Positions 28,202-39,298 of a DNA stretch of 64,000 nt are shown here, in pieces. The position numbers were made by a program, and so were the translations under genes. The stretch comes from Thalassotalea sp. PP2-459. GTDB lineage: Bacteria > Pseudomonadota > Gammaproteobacteria > Enterobacterales > Alteromonadaceae. The stretch is taken from NCBI RefSeq assembly GCF_001913705.1, contig NZ_MKQD01000054.1:81994-145993 (forward strand), read 5' to 3'. The notes below the pieces were generated by a model that saw only the letters and a program-made list of their open reading frames with translations, did no database searches and was not told the origin of the DNA. Positions within the stretch are counted from its first letter, which is position 1, and each line of letters starts with the position of its first letter.

Positions 28202-28818
28202 CTCATTACTAGCCATATCGCGACAAAAAACATCAGTAACGCAGAAGTTTTATTGAGTATTTTTACATTTTCATGTTTAGCTAATAGCAGAGAAAGCCCT
28301 TTACCACCGGTGGCATAAATAAACATGCAAACAAACTCACAAATAAGAATAATGGTAACCAAAACAAATAATTGAGGTGGTAACGCGTAACTTTTGTTGA
28401 TAAAGGGGGGCAATAAAGAAACCATAAATGCCCAACCTTTAGGGTTAGCTATGGCGGTGAAAAAGCCTTGTTTGAATAACGCGCTGATATCTGTTTGTTG
28501 AGACGTTGATATTTTACCATGTAAAGATAGCGTACCTTTACTACGCCACATTTGAATTGCTAGATAACTTAAATAACAAGCCCCGATAACCTTAAACAGC
28601 AAGAATAATAAAGGGCTACTTAACATTAAGGTTGCCACGCCTAACACAGCAGAAATTGCTACAATAGCAACACCTAATAACTCACCATACATCATCCAAC
28701 AGGTTTTTCTCACGCCAATACTCATGCCTAAACTGAGTGCTAGTGTCATGCACATGCCAGGCGTTAAACTGATCAAGAAGAAGGTCGATATAAAAAGAAG
28801 TATTGTTGAGAGATCCAT
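28198..28818 (-). CDS. LysE/RhtB-family amino-acid exporter
   Basis: A 206-residue inner-membrane protein with six predicted helices. The N-terminal LISLTPGMCMTLALSLGMSIG is the family signature (xTPGPNxxx type, with Cys at the usual Pro/Asn region), and ANPKGWAFMVSLLPPFI around residue 125 is also characteristic. Members export amino acids or derivatives such as lysine, homoserine and threonine. Substrate not predictable. Monocistronic, convergent with the lipoprotein gene. Confidence 0.9.
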   Translation of the reverse strand: MDLSTILLFISTFFLISLTPGMCMTLALSLGMSIGVRKTCWMMYGELLGVAIVAISAVLGVATLMLSSPLLFLLFKVIGACYLSYLAIQMWRSKGTLSLHGKISTSQQTDISALFKQGFFTAIANPKGWAFMVSLLPPFINKSYALPPQLFVLVTIILICEFVCMFIYATGGKGLSLLLAKHENVKILNKTSALLMFFVAIWLVMS

Positions 28819-28994
28819 AATGTCGCTTTAAAAGTAAAATTAAGTGTTATTTATCGTGATTTTTTGTCGTTTTATCGATGCTTGAGTTGTTATACGTAAA
28901 GCTATGTAAATACCATTGTGAGTTTATAATGGGTTAAGTAACATATTTAATAACAAAAAGTTTTTAATTAATTTGTATATATAGCGAAACAATA

Positions 28995-30410
28995 ATGATT
29001 TTAGCTAAACCTTCAAACATCATAAGTTTAATTGTCAGTAGTGTATTATTTGCAGGGTGCAGCGCACCTTCAGCCATACACGAAAACACCCAAAACTTTA
29101 CTGCGCCCGAAAAATGGCTAAGTGCCATGAGTGAGCAACAAACCCCTATTGTCAATAATTGGGTGAATAGCTTTCAGGATGAAACTTTGCTTACATTGAT
29201 AGAACAGGCATTGAATAATAACCAAGAATATAAAAGTAATTATTATTCACTTATGTTGGCAGAACAGCAAGTAACAATTGCAGGGGCAACTTTATTACCT
29301 GAATTAAGTTTAACCGCAGAGCAATCACGCAGAAAAACAACCAGTAATACCACGCAATCTTATAATAATACCGCTGATATTTCTTTACAGTTAAGCTATG
29401 AAATTGATTTATGGGGTAAATTATCAGCTCAGCAACGCCAAGCAAACTTGCAATACGCTGCAGCGAAAGCGCAACTAGAGCAACAGCGTTTGACATTAAT
29501 CACTGAAGTAGCGAGTACGTGGTTTTCATTAGCAGAAGCTAATCAATTGCTTTCTCTGTATCAGGAGCGGGCAAAAAATTTATCTGATAACTTAGATATG
29601 ATGGAGCGTTCATATCGATTAGGATTAAATCAAGCACTTGATGTCTATTTAGCTAAAAATGATGTCAGTAGCCAACTTGCTCGCGTAGCGGATCAACAAC
29701 AACAAGTACGACAAATTCAACGACAACTATTTTTATTATTAGGATCGCCAGAGCAACCTATTGGCTTTAACACTCAAGAGTTACCAGTGTTGAACGAAAA
29801 TATTGCAGTTGGAACTCCTTCAGAAATACTAGCTCGCCGACCTGATCTAAAAAGTAGTTGGTATGACTTACTTGCTGCAGATGCAGGTTTAGCCATTGCA
29901 CACAAACAACGTTTTCCAAGCATTCAATTGCGTGCAAATATTGGTGATAGTGCCGATGATATCGGTAACTTATTAAGTGGGGACCCTTTAGCTTGGTCAT
30001 TAATTGGTAGCTTAACTGCACCGATCTTTAATGCGGGTAAATTAGCGGCACAAGAAGAAATTTCTCGCATCACGGTTAAGCAAAAAGAACAACAATATTT
30101 GCAAAGCTTACACGCAAGTTTTGTTGAAGTTGAGAATGCTTTAAGCAATAGGCAAGCGCTTCAAGAAAGATATAGCCAATTTAATCAGTCGTTAGAAAAT
30201 ACCTTAGCGGCACAAAAGCTCGCCTTCGATCAATATATGAAGGGCTTAGTAACATATTCAACGGTACTTGAAGCACAACGACGAGCCTTTGATACCCAAA
30301 CACAGCTAATACAGCTAACCAATCAAATATTACAAAATAAAATAACATTACATGCAGCCCTTGGTGGAAATACCAGTGAGTTGGCCAATGGTTTATGGAG
30401 CGATGAGTAA
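28995..30410 (+). CDS. Outer-membrane efflux lipoprotein, NodT/TolC family
   Basis: A 471-residue TolC-like outer-membrane channel. It begins with a lipoprotein signal (LFAGC, Cys22) followed by two OEP repeats; typical segments are TLLTLIEQALNNNQ-like helices, LSYEIDLWGKLSAQQRQAN and the repeat counterpart LTAPIFNAGKLAAQEE. AVGTPSEILARRPDL is the NodT-type hinge. It is the first gene of a tripartite RND pump and lies five bases before the membrane-fusion gene. Confidence 0.93.
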   Translation: MILAKPSNIISLIVSSVLFAGCSAPSAIHENTQNFTAPEKWLSAMSEQQTPIVNNWVNSFQDETLLTLIEQALNNNQEYKSNYYSLMLAEQQVTIAGATLLPELSLTAEQSRRKTTSNTTQSYNNTADISLQLSYEIDLWGKLSAQQRQANLQYAAAKAQLEQQRLTLITEVASTWFSLAEANQLLSLYQERAKNLSDNLDMMERSYRLGLNQALDVYLAKNDVSSQLARVADQQQQVRQIQRQLFLLLGSPEQPIGFNTQELPVLNENIAVGTPSEILARRPDLKSSWYDLLAADAGLAIAHKQRFPSIQLRANIGDSADDIGNLLSGDPLAWSLIGSLTAPIFNAGKLAAQEEISRITVKQKEQQYLQSLHASFVEVENALSNRQALQERYSQFNQSLENTLAAQKLAFDQYMKGLVTYSTVLEAQRRAFDTQTQLIQLTNQILQNKITLHAALGGNTSELANGLWSDE

Positions 30411-30415
30411 CTACT

Positions 30416-31693
30416 ATGAAAAAGCTTAAATTAACGTTTATTCTTCCTTTAATTGTGATTATCGCGTGTGTCGTAATCGCAATGTTTATTATCGGTAATC
30501 CACCACAGAGTAAAAGACAAGCACCAAAGCGTGTAGCGCAATTAGATGTAGATGTAAAAACCATCAATCCAACGAGCTTTACAGTCATTATTGAAAGTTA
30601 TGGAACGGTAAAACCAAGAACGCAAAGCATTCTATATCCTCAAGTATCAGGCCAAATCGTGAGTATTTCTGAAAAGTTTCAAGCGGGTGGCTTCTTTGAA
30701 AAAGGAGATGAACTTGTTCGTCTTGATGACCGTGACTTAAAGGCAGAAGTTGCGATAGCGAAATCAAATTTATTGAACGCTCGTCAAACATATAGTGAAG
30801 AACAAGCAAGAGTAGAACAGGCTAAACAAGACTGGACGCGATTAGGTAATAACGAACAAGCGCCAGATCTTGTGATGAGAAAACCACAAATTCAAGCGGC
30901 GAAAGCAAATGTTGAATCAGCACAAGCAAGTTTGCATAAAGCTGAACTTGCATTAGAACGAACACGTATAATTGCACCTTTCTCTGGCAGAATATTAAGC
31001 AAAAATGTCGATGTGGGTCAGTTGGTATCTACAGGAACACAATTGGCTGAAATTTATGCGATTGATTATGTTGAAATTCGTTTACCGCTTAAAAATAAAG
31101 ATTTACCTTATATCGATTTACCTGAAAATACGCGTTTATCACAAGCACAGGTGCAACCTGAGGTACGCTTTGAGTCTAGCTTGGTAAAGGAGCAATTTTG
31201 GCAAGGTAAGGTAGTACGCACAGAGGGCGCCTATGATGTTAACTCTCAGCAATTATATGTTGTAGCACAAATTACAGACCCTTATGGTATTGAAGTTAAC
31301 AATGGCATGCCGATAAAAATCGGTCAGTATGTTAGTGCTGAAATTACGGGTAAAACCGTTGAAGGTGCTATCACGATTCCGAACAGAGCTATTTACCAAG
31401 GAAGTTACGTCTATGTTGTTGAAGATAATGTGTTAATTCGTAAAGAAATCACCACGACATGGCAGAACGACAAGGTTGCTATTATTGATCAAGGTCTCGT
31501 TGAAGGTGATTTGCTTGTATTAACGCCGTTAGGTCAAGTCACTTCGGGTACACGTGTGGCGATAAACGAGCGTGATGGGCAAATTGCCAACAGCAATGAT
31601 AAGCCTAAGCGAACGATGAAAAAAGACGGTAAAAAAGGCAATAAGTTAACTAACCAAGCTGCTCGCAAGCAACCTCAAGGAGGTGAGCTATGA
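30416..31693 (+). CDS. RND efflux membrane-fusion (periplasmic adaptor) protein
   Basis: A 425-residue HlyD-like adaptor. It has an N-terminal membrane anchor (about residues 5-24), a lipoyl-like half motif YGTVKPRTQSILYPQVSGQI, an alpha-helical hairpin (about 105-180) and the second half ERTRIIAPFSGRILSKNVDV, then a beta-barrel domain and a Lys/Gln-rich tail after about residue 385 that is unusual in charge. It links the inner-membrane pump to the outer-membrane channel. Its stop overlaps the start of the permease (ATGA). Confidence 0.93.
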   Translation: MKKLKLTFILPLIVIIACVVIAMFIIGNPPQSKRQAPKRVAQLDVDVKTINPTSFTVIIESYGTVKPRTQSILYPQVSGQIVSISEKFQAGGFFEKGDELVRLDDRDLKAEVAIAKSNLLNARQTYSEEQARVEQAKQDWTRLGNNEQAPDLVMRKPQIQAAKANVESAQASLHKAELALERTRIIAPFSGRILSKNVDVGQLVSTGTQLAEIYAIDYVEIRLPLKNKDLPYIDLPENTRLSQAQVQPEVRFESSLVKEQFWQGKVVRTEGAYDVNSQQLYVVAQITDPYGIEVNNGMPIKIGQYVSAEITGKTVEGAITIPNRAIYQGSYVYVVEDNVLIRKEITTTWQNDKVAIIDQGLVEGDLLVLTPLGQVTSGTRVAINERDGQIANSNDKPKRTMKKDGKKGNKLTNQAARKQPQGGEL

Positions 31694-34600
31694 TCGCTTG
31701 GTTTGCTCGAAATCATGTAGCCGCTAATTTGTTGATGATCACCATCTTAATGATGGGTGTGATGTCAATAAAAAGTAATATTCCACTCGAAGTATTTCCT
31801 TCATTTGAATCAGACATTGTCAACGTTTCAGTAAGTTTACGTGGAGCAACACCTGAAGATGTTGAAAAAGGGGTTGCGATCAGAATTGAAGAAGCTGTAG
31901 AAGACCTTGAAGGTATTGAAAAAATCAGCAGCACTTCAACTGAAGGCTCTGCAAGGGTGCGTATTGAAGCGGATTCTGGCTACGATGCACGAGAGCTTCT
32001 AAATGATGTTAAAAGCCGCGTTGATGCGATTAACACATTCCCTGGGGAAGCTGAAAAACCTGTCATTTCGTTACTACAACGTAAAAGAGAAGTTATTGCA
32101 GTCACTGTTGCTTCTGATTATAGCGAAAAAGAGATCAGAACCTTTGCGGAACAAGTGCGCGATGATTTATTAACGTTACCAGAAATTACACAAGTGTCGT
32201 TAGATGCGGTGCGTGACTATGAAATTAATATTGAAGTGAGCCAACAAAAATTACGTCAATATCAAATAAGCATTACTGATATTGCAACTGCTGTTCAAAA
32301 CAGTTCATCTGATATGTCCGCAGGGAACATTCGTACTGATGGTGGTGATGTATTAGTGCGAAGTAAAGGGCAAGCATATCGCAAAGATGAATTTGAACAG
32401 ATTGTGATCAAAACCAATGCTGATGGTTCTATTATTCATGTAAGTGATGTTGCTACCGTTAATGATGGTTTTGAAGAAACACCTATGCGTGCTAGGTTCA
32501 ATGGTAAGCAAGGTGCGATGATTGAAGTTTATCGTATAGGTGATCAGAACGCGATAGATGTTGCTGATGCTGTAAAAGCATATATTGAAGATCGTCAATC
32601 TACCTTGCCCAAAGGGTTCGAACTTAGTTATTGGGATGATGACTCTGAAATCGTAAAGAGCCGCTTAAATACGCTTATCAGTAATGCACTACAAGGTGGC
32701 TTCCTCGTATTGATTTTATTGACATTATTTTTACGTCCAACCATTGCTTTTTGGGTATTTATTGGTATCCCGGTTAGTTTTATGGGCGCATTTATCATGA
32801 TGCCGGTATTTGATATCTCAATTAATATTATGAGTTTATTTGGTTTTATATTAGTGCTGGGGATCGTGGTTGATGATGCCATAGTCACCGGTGAAAATAT
32901 TTACCGGCATTCCCAAACGGCATCAAGTGGCTTAGAAGCTGCGGTAAAAGGCACTGAAGAGGTGGCTACTCCAGTTACCTTTGGTATTTTAACAACCGTT
33001 GCAGCATTTTTACCTTTAGCGTTTATTGACGGCATGCGCGGTGCGATTTTCGCACAAATTCCTGTCGTTGTGATACCGGTTTTATTGTTTTCCCTTATTG
33101 AGTCAAAGTTTGTTTTACCGTCGCATTTAAAACATTTAAAAATTCGTAATAAAGATACCGATAATTCGACCGGATCACGTTTTAGTCGTTGGCAGCAAAA
33201 TTTTGCTGATGGCTTTGAAGGCGCAATTATTCGCTACTATAAACCCATTCTGGCGATTGCAACAAAGCATCGTCTAACTACGCTAAGTTTATTCATTGGG
33301 GTGTTCTTCATTATCATCGCATTTATTATGTCAGGCTGGACAAAGTTTGTCTTTTTCCCTCGTATAGCCAGTGAAACAGCTCGTGCAAACTTAACGATGC
33401 CAGTTGGAACTAATTATGACGTGGTAGATAGCTACGTCGTTAAAATGGCAAATGCAGCGAGAGAATTACAAGATAAATATCGTGATGAGAATGGCACCAG
33501 TATTATTTTAAATGTATTGGCTATCACACGTAACGAACAAGGACGTGTACGCTTTGAAATTACCCCCGCAGATGAAAATCATTCTGGTGTAGGTACCAGA
33601 CAACTTGTGAATGAATGGCGAGAATTAATTGGAAAAGTGCCTGGTGCTGAAAGCTTAACCTTTAGAGCCGAAATAGGCCGTGGTGGTGATCCTATTGATA
33701 TTCAATTAGCAGCTAATGATTTAGACACATTAAAAGAAGTGTCAGAACAAGTAAAAGAGCGGCTAAGAACCTATCCTACAGCATTTGAAATTTCAGATAG
33801 CTTGTCTAATGGTAAGCAAGAACTTGAGATTGAATTGACCGAACAGGGTCATGCATTGGGAATTTCCCGCACCACTATTACTCGTCAGGTTAGGAATGCA
33901 TTCTTTGGTGCACAAATCCAGCGCATACAACGCGGAAGAGATGACGTCAGAGTGATGATCAAATTTCCACTATCTGAACGGCAGTCGGTTGCCAACTTAA
34001 ATGAAATGCTGATTGCAACACCAAGCGGAGGGCAAGTTCCTTTGTCTCATGTTGCCACACTAAAAGCCGGTAAAAGTCCGTCTGCAATCAACCGTATAGA
34101 TCGATATAGAACAGTGAATGTAACTGCAGATGTTGATAAAGAAAGTACCAATATGACGGTGCTAAATAATGATTTAAGGCCTTTTATGGAATCATTAGTG
34201 GCTAAATATCCTGGGGTCTCGTTTACTATGGAAGGCGAAGCTAGAGAGCAAAGTGATTCATTCAGTAGCTTACAATTAGGTTTAACTTTTGTGTTTTTCA
34301 TTATTTACTGCTTATTGGCTATCCCATTTAAGTCGTACATACAACCATTAATCGTAATGTCTGTGATACCGTTTGGTGCAATTGGCGCGGTTATTGGGCA
34401 CTGGATCATGGGAATGGATCTCACAATAATGAGTTTACTCGGTATTATGGCGTTGATTGGCGTCGTGGTTAACGATAGCTTAGTACTCGTTGATTTTATT
34501 AATAAACGCCGTGCAGAAGGTATTGCTTTAATGGAAGCAGTATTAACAGCAGGACAATCAAGGTTCAGACCCGTAATGTTAACATCGTTAACGACGTTTA

Positions 34601-34791
34601 TAGGTTTAATGCCACTATTATTTGAAAAAGCGACACAAGCGCAGTTCTTGATCCCAATGGCGGTATCGCTCGGTTTTGGTATTATTTTCGCCACGTTTAT
34701 TACGCTAATTTTAATACCAGTTAACTATTTACTGGTAGAAGATGTCAAAAGGTTTGCTAAAATGACAAAAGCAAAACTTACCACTGCATAA
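31690..34791 (+). CDS. RND efflux transporter permease, HAE1-like
   Basis: A 1033-residue inner-membrane proton-driven exporter with the usual twelve helices and two large periplasmic loops. Seen: N-terminal helix then [22 protein letters not shown]4 region with [20 protein letters not shown] (the paired Asp residues for proton relay) and the C-terminal counterpart [24 protein letters not shown] segment. Substrate is unknown; drugs, metals or lipids cannot be told apart here. It ends the pump operon; hinT follows after eight bases and may be co-transcribed. Confidence 0.94.
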   Translation: MIAWFARNHVAANLLMITILMMGVMSIKSNIPLEVFPSFESDIVNVSVSLRGATPEDVEKGVAIRIEEAVEDLEGIEKISSTSTEGSARVRIEADSGYDARELLNDVKSRVDAINTFPGEAEKPVISLLQRKREVIAVTVASDYSEKEIRTFAEQVRDDLLTLPEITQVSLDAVRDYEINIEVSQQKLRQYQISITDIATAVQNSSSDMSAGNIRTDGGDVLVRSKGQAYRKDEFEQIVIKTNADGSIIHVSDVATVNDGFEETPMRARFNGKQGAMIEVYRIGDQNAIDVADAVKAYIEDRQSTLPKGFELSYWDDDSEIVKSRLNTLISNALQGGFLVLILLTLFLRPTIAFWVFIGIPVSFMGAFIMMPVFDISINIMSLFGFILVLGIVVDDAIVTGENIYRHSQTASSGLEAAVKGTEEVATPVTFGILTTVAAFLPLAFIDGMRGAIFAQIPVVVIPVLLFSLIESKFVLPSHLKHLKIRNKDTDNSTGSRFSRWQQNFADGFEGAIIRYYKPILAIATKHRLTTLSLFIGVFFIIIAFIMSGWTKFVFFPRIASETARANLTMPVGTNYDVVDSYVVKMANAARELQDKYRDENGTSIILNVLAITRNEQGRVRFEITPADENHSGVGTRQLVNEWRELIGKVPGAESLTFRAEIGRGGDPIDIQLAANDLDTLKEVSEQVKERLRTYPTAFEISDSLSNGKQELEIELTEQGHALGISRTTITRQVRNAFFGAQIQRIQRGRDDVRVMIKFPLSERQSVANLNEMLIATPSGGQVPLSHVATLKAGKSPSAINRIDRYRTVNVTADVDKESTNMTVLNNDLRPFMESLVAKYPGVSFTMEGEAREQSDSFSSLQLGLTFVFFIIYCLLAIPFKSYIQPLIVMSVIPFGAIGAVIGHWIMGMDLTIMSLLGIMALIGVVVNDSLVLVDFINKRRAEGIALMEAVLTAGQSRFRPVMLTSLTTFIGLMPLLFEKATQAQFLIPMAVSLGFGIIFATFITLILIPVNYLLVEDVKRFAKMTKAKLTTA

Positions 34792-34799
34792 GGTTTACT

Positions 34800-35153
34800 A
34801 TGGCTGAAGAAACAATATTTTCAAAAATTGTTCGTCAAGAGATCCCAACGGATCTTTTATATCAAGATGAATTAGTGACGGCGTTTCGGGACATCTCACC
34901 GCAAGCAAGCACGCATATCTTGATCATACCGAATAAATTGATCCCAACGGTTAATGATATCGAAGCAGACGATGAGTTAATTATGGGACGCCTATTTACT
35001 GTCGCGAAAAAGTTAGCGAAAGAAGAAGGCATTGCAGAAGACGGTTTTCGTTTGATCATGAATTGTAATCAACATGGTGGACAAGAAGTTTATCACATTC
35101 ATCTTCACTTACTTGGCGGGCAACCACTGGGTAAAATGGTATCGTTGCCTTAA
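34800..35153 (+). CDS. hinT: Histidine-triad (HIT) nucleotide-binding protein
   Basis: A 117-residue HIT hydrolase (purine nucleoside phosphoramidase type). The triad HIHLHLL is at the C-terminus with the usual GGQEVY before it and GGQPLG after it, and the N-terminal [18 protein letters not shown] is typical. Length is normal. It follows the RND permease closely and is followed by a terminator. Confidence 0.94.
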   Translation: MAEETIFSKIVRQEIPTDLLYQDELVTAFRDISPQASTHILIIPNKLIPTVNDIEADDELIMGRLFTVAKKLAKEEGIAEDGFRLIMNCNQHGGQEVYHIHLHLLGGQPLGKMVSLP

Positions 35154-35160
35154 TTGTTAG

Positions 35161-35184
35161 AAGGCGGCATTCGCCGCCTTTTAA
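35161..35184 (+). terminator. Terminator after hinT
   Basis: An 8-bp GC-rich stem (AAGGCGGC with GCCGCCTT), ATTC loop, ending in TTTT. The remaining gap to 35345 shows no further feature. Confidence 0.88.
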
Positions 35185-35345
35185 ATTCCCTATCAATCTC
35201 GAAAGACAGCAGACCTTAATAACCGCAATGTTTGCCAAGCAAACGTAAAATGAGATAAGTCGTACATTTGTCACGACTAGCGGTAATGCGCCATACCACT
35301 ACGTACATCATAATGATAAGTAACGGAGAAAAATAGGTTGTTTTT

Positions 35346-36410
35346 GTGAATTGGACGAAGTTAATAGAAGATAGAAACCGTTTATTTTGGTTAATGCACA
35401 CTGCGGGTTGGTTTGGCTTTGCGCTTGTTCATTACCTTGGGTCATTATTGCACGATCTACGTGATATATTTACGGTGATTATCTTATTAAATGCCTATGC
35501 TGGTTGGTTGTTTACCATTCCACTGCGTTATGTATATCGTAAAATATGGAACTTCACCCCGTTAAAAATAGCCTTGTATGTTCTTGCATGCTCATACATT
35601 ACCGGCCTAATTTGGCAAGTAGTGCAAAACATTAACTATTGGGAAATTTATAAGCATGGTTATCGCCCTGATAACTTGATTTATTACGCTAGAAATACCA
35701 CGTTTTCATTCTTTATTGTACTGAGTTGGAGCTTGCTGTACTTCGGGACTAAATATTATCAAATGCTGCAAAAAGAAAAACAAAACGTGCTAAAAGCCAA
35801 TACCGTTGCACATGAAGCACAACTTAAAATGCTTAGGTATCAGTTAAACCCACATTTTTTGTTTAATACATTAAATGCCATTTCTACCTTAATTTTAGTG
35901 AATGAAAATAATACCGCTAATAAAATGGTCACCAAATTGAGCGAATTTTTACGATATTCACTTGATAAAGATCCCATGAAGAAAGTAACGCTTGAAAGCG
36001 AGTTGCAAGCATTAAAGTTGTATCTTGATATTGAAAAGGTACGGTTTGAAGAGCGGTTACAGGTTAATTTTACAGTCGATGCAAATTGTCAAAAAGCATT
36101 GGTGCCGAGCATGATCCTTCAACCGTTAGCTGAAAATTCAATTAAGCACGCTATTGCCGTACAAGAACAAGGTGGCGCGATAAATGTTAATGTGTCCAGT
36201 TTTGGTAATGATCTATTACTTGAGTTATCTGATAATGGTCCTGGCGCTGAAATATCAAATGGTAATTTATATCGAGAAAATGGAGTAGGGCTTGCCAATA
36301 CAAGAGAGCGCTTACAAGCGCTTTATGATGTGAATTTTTCACTTGTTGTATCCAATAATACGCCAAATGGTGTTAAAGTGAACATCAGAATGCCATACGA
36401 AGTTGGGTAA
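35346..36410 (+). CDS. LytS-type sensor histidine kinase
   Basis: A 354-residue membrane sensor. The N-terminal part has about four hydrophobic helices (residues 13-135), then a short linker and a His_kinase domain: LRYQLNPHFLFNTLNAIS carries the phospho-accepting His, LQPLAENSIKHAI is the N box and LSDNGPGAEIS the G box. This is the LytS/YehU class. The start is GTG at 35346; a later ATG (35394) would cut the first helix. The response-regulator gene begins four bases after the stop. Confidence 0.9.
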   Translation: MNWTKLIEDRNRLFWLMHTAGWFGFALVHYLGSLLHDLRDIFTVIILLNAYAGWLFTIPLRYVYRKIWNFTPLKIALYVLACSYITGLIWQVVQNINYWEIYKHGYRPDNLIYYARNTTFSFFIVLSWSLLYFGTKYYQMLQKEKQNVLKANTVAHEAQLKMLRYQLNPHFLFNTLNAISTLILVNENNTANKMVTKLSEFLRYSLDKDPMKKVTLESELQALKLYLDIEKVRFEERLQVNFTVDANCQKALVPSMILQPLAENSIKHAIAVQEQGGAINVNVSSFGNDLLLELSDNGPGAEISNGNLYRENGVGLANTRERLQALYDVNFSLVVSNNTPNGVKVNIRMPYEVG

Positions 36411-36414
36411 ATTA

Positions 36415-37239
36415 ATGGGCAAAAAATTATCTACCATCATTGTTGATGATGAAGCACTAGCTAGAAAGGGTCTAGCTGTTAGATTACAGTCACATGATGA
36501 TATCGACATTGTGATGGAGTGTAGTAACGGTAGAGAAGCGATTGAAGCGGTTAGAGCTTATCAACCTGATCTGATGTTTCTAGATATACAGATGCCAGGC
36601 TTAGATGGTTTTGAAGTAATGCAGGCATTGTTAGAGCAAGATTTGACCTTACCCGTAGTGGTGTTTGTTACTGCCTTTGATCAATACGCATTAAAAGCGT
36701 TTGATGTTCATGCTCAAGATTATTTAATGAAACCAGCAGATGAAGAGCGTCTTGCACAAACACTGGATAAAGTAAGAAGTAATTTATCAAGCTCAGAGCA
36801 TGCCGTTCACATTGAAAAACTTGTCAAGCTTGTCAGTGATGTTACTGGCCACGATAGTCAAGATATTATAAATGATCTAGCAAACAATAACCCTGTTACC
36901 GTATCACATTTTTCAGACGTACTTGCTATAAAAGACGGCGGTGAAGTCAGCCGGGTACCCGTTAAAGAGATACTATGGATTGACGCTGCTGGTGATTATA
37001 TGTGTGTTCACACAAATAGCGAGACACATATTTTACGTAAAACCATGAAGCAACTTGAAGAGAGTTTAGATCCGCGATTATTTATTCGAAGCCATCGCTC
37101 AACCATTGTAAATAAAAATTATGTTGATAAATTTTGCAGTCAATTAAATGGAGAATATTATCTAGTGATGACTAATGGTAAAGAACTAAAGGTTAGTCGC
37201 AGCTATAAAGAAAAGGTTAAACAATCAATTACCTCCTGA
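36415..37239 (+). CDS. LytTR-family response regulator
   Basis: A 274-residue DNA-binding response regulator. The receiver domain (about 5-125) has DD at 11-12, phospho-acceptor Asp57 in MFLDIQMPG, and the conserved FVTAFDQYALKAFD. The C-terminal LytTR domain (about 165-270) includes ILWIDAAGDYMCVHT and FIRSHRSTIVNKNYV. The ATG at 36415 is chosen over a TTG inside the kinase gene. It is the partner of the preceding sensor. No target can be named. Confidence 0.92.
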   Translation: MGKKLSTIIVDDEALARKGLAVRLQSHDDIDIVMECSNGREAIEAVRAYQPDLMFLDIQMPGLDGFEVMQALLEQDLTLPVVVFVTAFDQYALKAFDVHAQDYLMKPADEERLAQTLDKVRSNLSSSEHAVHIEKLVKLVSDVTGHDSQDIINDLANNNPVTVSHFSDVLAIKDGGEVSRVPVKEILWIDAAGDYMCVHTNSETHILRKTMKQLEESLDPRLFIRSHRSTIVNKNYVDKFCSQLNGEYYLVMTNGKELKVSRSYKEKVKQSITS

Positions 37240-37271
37240 AATGACATTGACTTAATCCAATTGAATGTTTT

Positions 37272-38310
37272 CTAAGTATCCGTTTGAGCAGTCATAGTTA
37301 AGATATTTTGTTGCGCATCAACTAATGACTGACTCACTTGTTTCTGATGGAGTGCTGTTTGAGTTAATGGTATGGACACCATGGCGTTATTTTGTTCGCC
37401 GACCATCACTTCCGTTTGTTGCTGCATAATTGCTTGAATAGCTGCTACGCCCATTTTTGTTGCCAATATTCTATCTTTAGCGACAGGTGAACCACCTCGT
37501 TGTATATAACCAAGTGTACAAAGTGTGCAATCGACTCCTGATAACGCTGAAAGTTCGTCAGCGAAAACTTGGCTGCCACCAGGCCATAAATTTTCAGCTA
37601 TAACAATTAAATAACTGGCTTGATTGACAACAATAGATTGTTGAATGTTATCGGCTAGCTTATTTAGCGTTAATCGTTTTTTTGAGGGGTGAAAGTTTTC
37701 AAAAGATATCACTTGTTCAGCAGCACATGATATTCCAACATTAAAGGTAATATGGCCGCTTTTACGCCCCCATTAGCTCAACAATGAAAACGCGATCAAA
37801 TGCATTCGCGGTATCACGTATTTTATCTATGGCGTCAATCGCAGTATTTACTGCCGTTGAAAAGCCAATGGTGTAGTCTGTACCATCAATGTCATTGTCG
37901 ATGGTGCCAGGAATTCCTATTGTTAGTCCTTGCCAGTGCTTTTGAATAGCTTGTAATCCACAGAAAGAGCCGTCGCCACCGATAACGATTAAGGCGTCAA
38001 TTTTATTTTGTTTCAACGTATCAACCGCTTTATCAATGCCGCTTTTTTCGGTCATGGCTTTGCAACGTGCACTTTTTAGTATAGTGCCACCTAAACGTAT
38101 TATACCTTGAACATCATCAAGGCTCAGCAAGCTACATTCGTTGCCTATTAAGCCGTTATATCCGTGGTGAAAACCGGTAACGTTAATGTTATTAGCGGCA
38201 GCAGCGAGTACAACCGCTCGTATTGCTGCATTCATGCCTGGAGCATCACCGCCGCTGGTAAGCAAACCAACATGTATTGTATTGCTTTTTTGTTTATTTA
38301 TTGCAGACAT
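37272..38310 (-). pseudogene. pfkA: 6-phosphofructokinase interrupted by a +1 frameshift
   Basis: Two reading frames together make a complete ATP-dependent PfkA of about 345 residues. The 5' part (38310 to 37762) holds GLLTSGGDAPGMNAAIR, VIGGDGSF and PGTIDNDIDGTDYTIGF; the glycines in GGDGS and PGTID indicate the ATP, not pyrophosphate, type. It stops at ELMGA. Removing one C from the run of five at 37767-37771 (G on the coding strand) restores ELMGRKSGHITFN and joins the rest, including LGYIQRGGSPVAKDRILA. The ribosome-binding site before the ATG is also poor. Either a real inactivation or a homopolymer error in the assembly; the domains are otherwise intact. Confidence 0.85.
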
Positions 38311-38391
38311 AGGTGGTTACATTCATACTTTGCATTGATTTTTTAATACGTTAACCTAATTTTATACAAGATTCACAGGAAGAAAACTAAG

Positions 38392-39237
38392 ATGCAATTA
38401 AAAGGTAATATTTTTATTATTTTATTTGTTGGTTTATTAACAGGTTGTAGTACTACGTTTATGTATAACCACCTTGATTGGTGGGTAGGTTGGTATCTTG
38501 ATGATTACGTGGATTTAACCCGAGATCAGCAAAGAAATTTCGATCTAAAATTTGAAGAACTACACCAGTGGCATCGTGATACACAGCTAAATCAGTATAA
38601 AGAGCAATTAACACAATTTAAATCACAAATATCAGCAGGTGTTAGCAAAGAAGATTTAGCTGAACATCAAGAAAAAATAACGGGCCATTGGCAAGTGTTA
38701 ATGCGAAAAGTCGCTCCTGAAGTTGCACAACTTTCTCTACAATTAAGCAAACAACAAAGAGAGTCGCTTATTGATAATATTAAAAAGATCCGCCAAAAAC
38801 GCATTGATGATCATGAAAATTTAAGTAGAGAAGAGTGGTTAGAAGCGAGAGAAAAGGAACAAATTGCAGATCTAAAAGAGTGGGTAGGAAAACTAACAAG
38901 TACACAAAAGCAGAAAATTCACCAGTTAGTTAAAGGCTTTCAGAGTGAACGAGAGTATTGGTTAGCTTATCGAACCTCTTGGCAACAATCTTTTTTTACA
39001 CTGTTAACACCTGAACAATTAGATCAAAGCTATGTAGACGCCTTTACTGATCTGATGATAAACGGGAGAAAACGTTTAAGGAGTGAAGAATTACTTGAAC
39101 TTAATAAACAAAATGATGCGATAAGTCATGAGATAACGGTACATGTATTGAACACGTTAACAGCTAAGCAGCGTAAGAAATTAACGAAAAAGCTAGATGA
39201 TTTAATTGAAGATTTAACTGAATTAGTTGAAGATTAA
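38392..39237 (+). CDS. DUF6279 family lipoprotein
   Basis: A 281-residue lipoprotein: hydrophobic signal with lipobox LLTGC (Cys19), then YNHLDWWVGWYLDDYVDLT, which is typical of the DUF6279 family, and a long all-helical charged body rich in Q, K and E. The function of the family is not known to me. AGGAAGA precedes the ATG. Monocistronic, with a shared bidirectional terminator toward pyk. Confidence 0.85.
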   Translation: MQLKGNIFIILFVGLLTGCSTTFMYNHLDWWVGWYLDDYVDLTRDQQRNFDLKFEELHQWHRDTQLNQYKEQLTQFKSQISAGVSKEDLAEHQEKITGHWQVLMRKVAPEVAQLSLQLSKQQRESLIDNIKKIRQKRIDDHENLSREEWLEAREKEQIADLKEWVGKLTSTQKQKIHQLVKGFQSEREYWLAYRTSWQQSFFTLLTPEQLDQSYVDAFTDLMINGRKRLRSEELLELNKQNDAISHEITVHVLNTLTAKQRKKLTKKLDDLIEDLTELVED

Positions 39238-39253
39238 GGCTCCAGACAATAAA

Positions 39254-39277
39254 AAAGGTAGCATTTTTGCTACCTTT
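39254..39277. terminator. Bidirectional terminator between the DUF6279 gene and pyk
   Basis: A 10-bp perfect stem (AAAGGTAGCA with TGCTACCTTT) around TTTT, flanked by A-rich sequence upstream and Ts in the arm, so it can serve both converging genes. Confidence 0.85.
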
Positions 39278-39298
39278 CCAAATGTAGTTAATGATTAA

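Noticed and set aside
37762..37775. Programmed +1 frameshift in pfkA
   Set aside because: The site is GGG GCG before the stop with no rare codon, internal Shine-Dalgarno or stimulatory structure evident; PfkA is not known to use frameshifting.
37272..38310. Two separate short genes instead of a broken pfkA
   Set aside because: Neither half has a complete fold; the second has no ribosome-binding site, and one base removal rejoins the exact family sequence.
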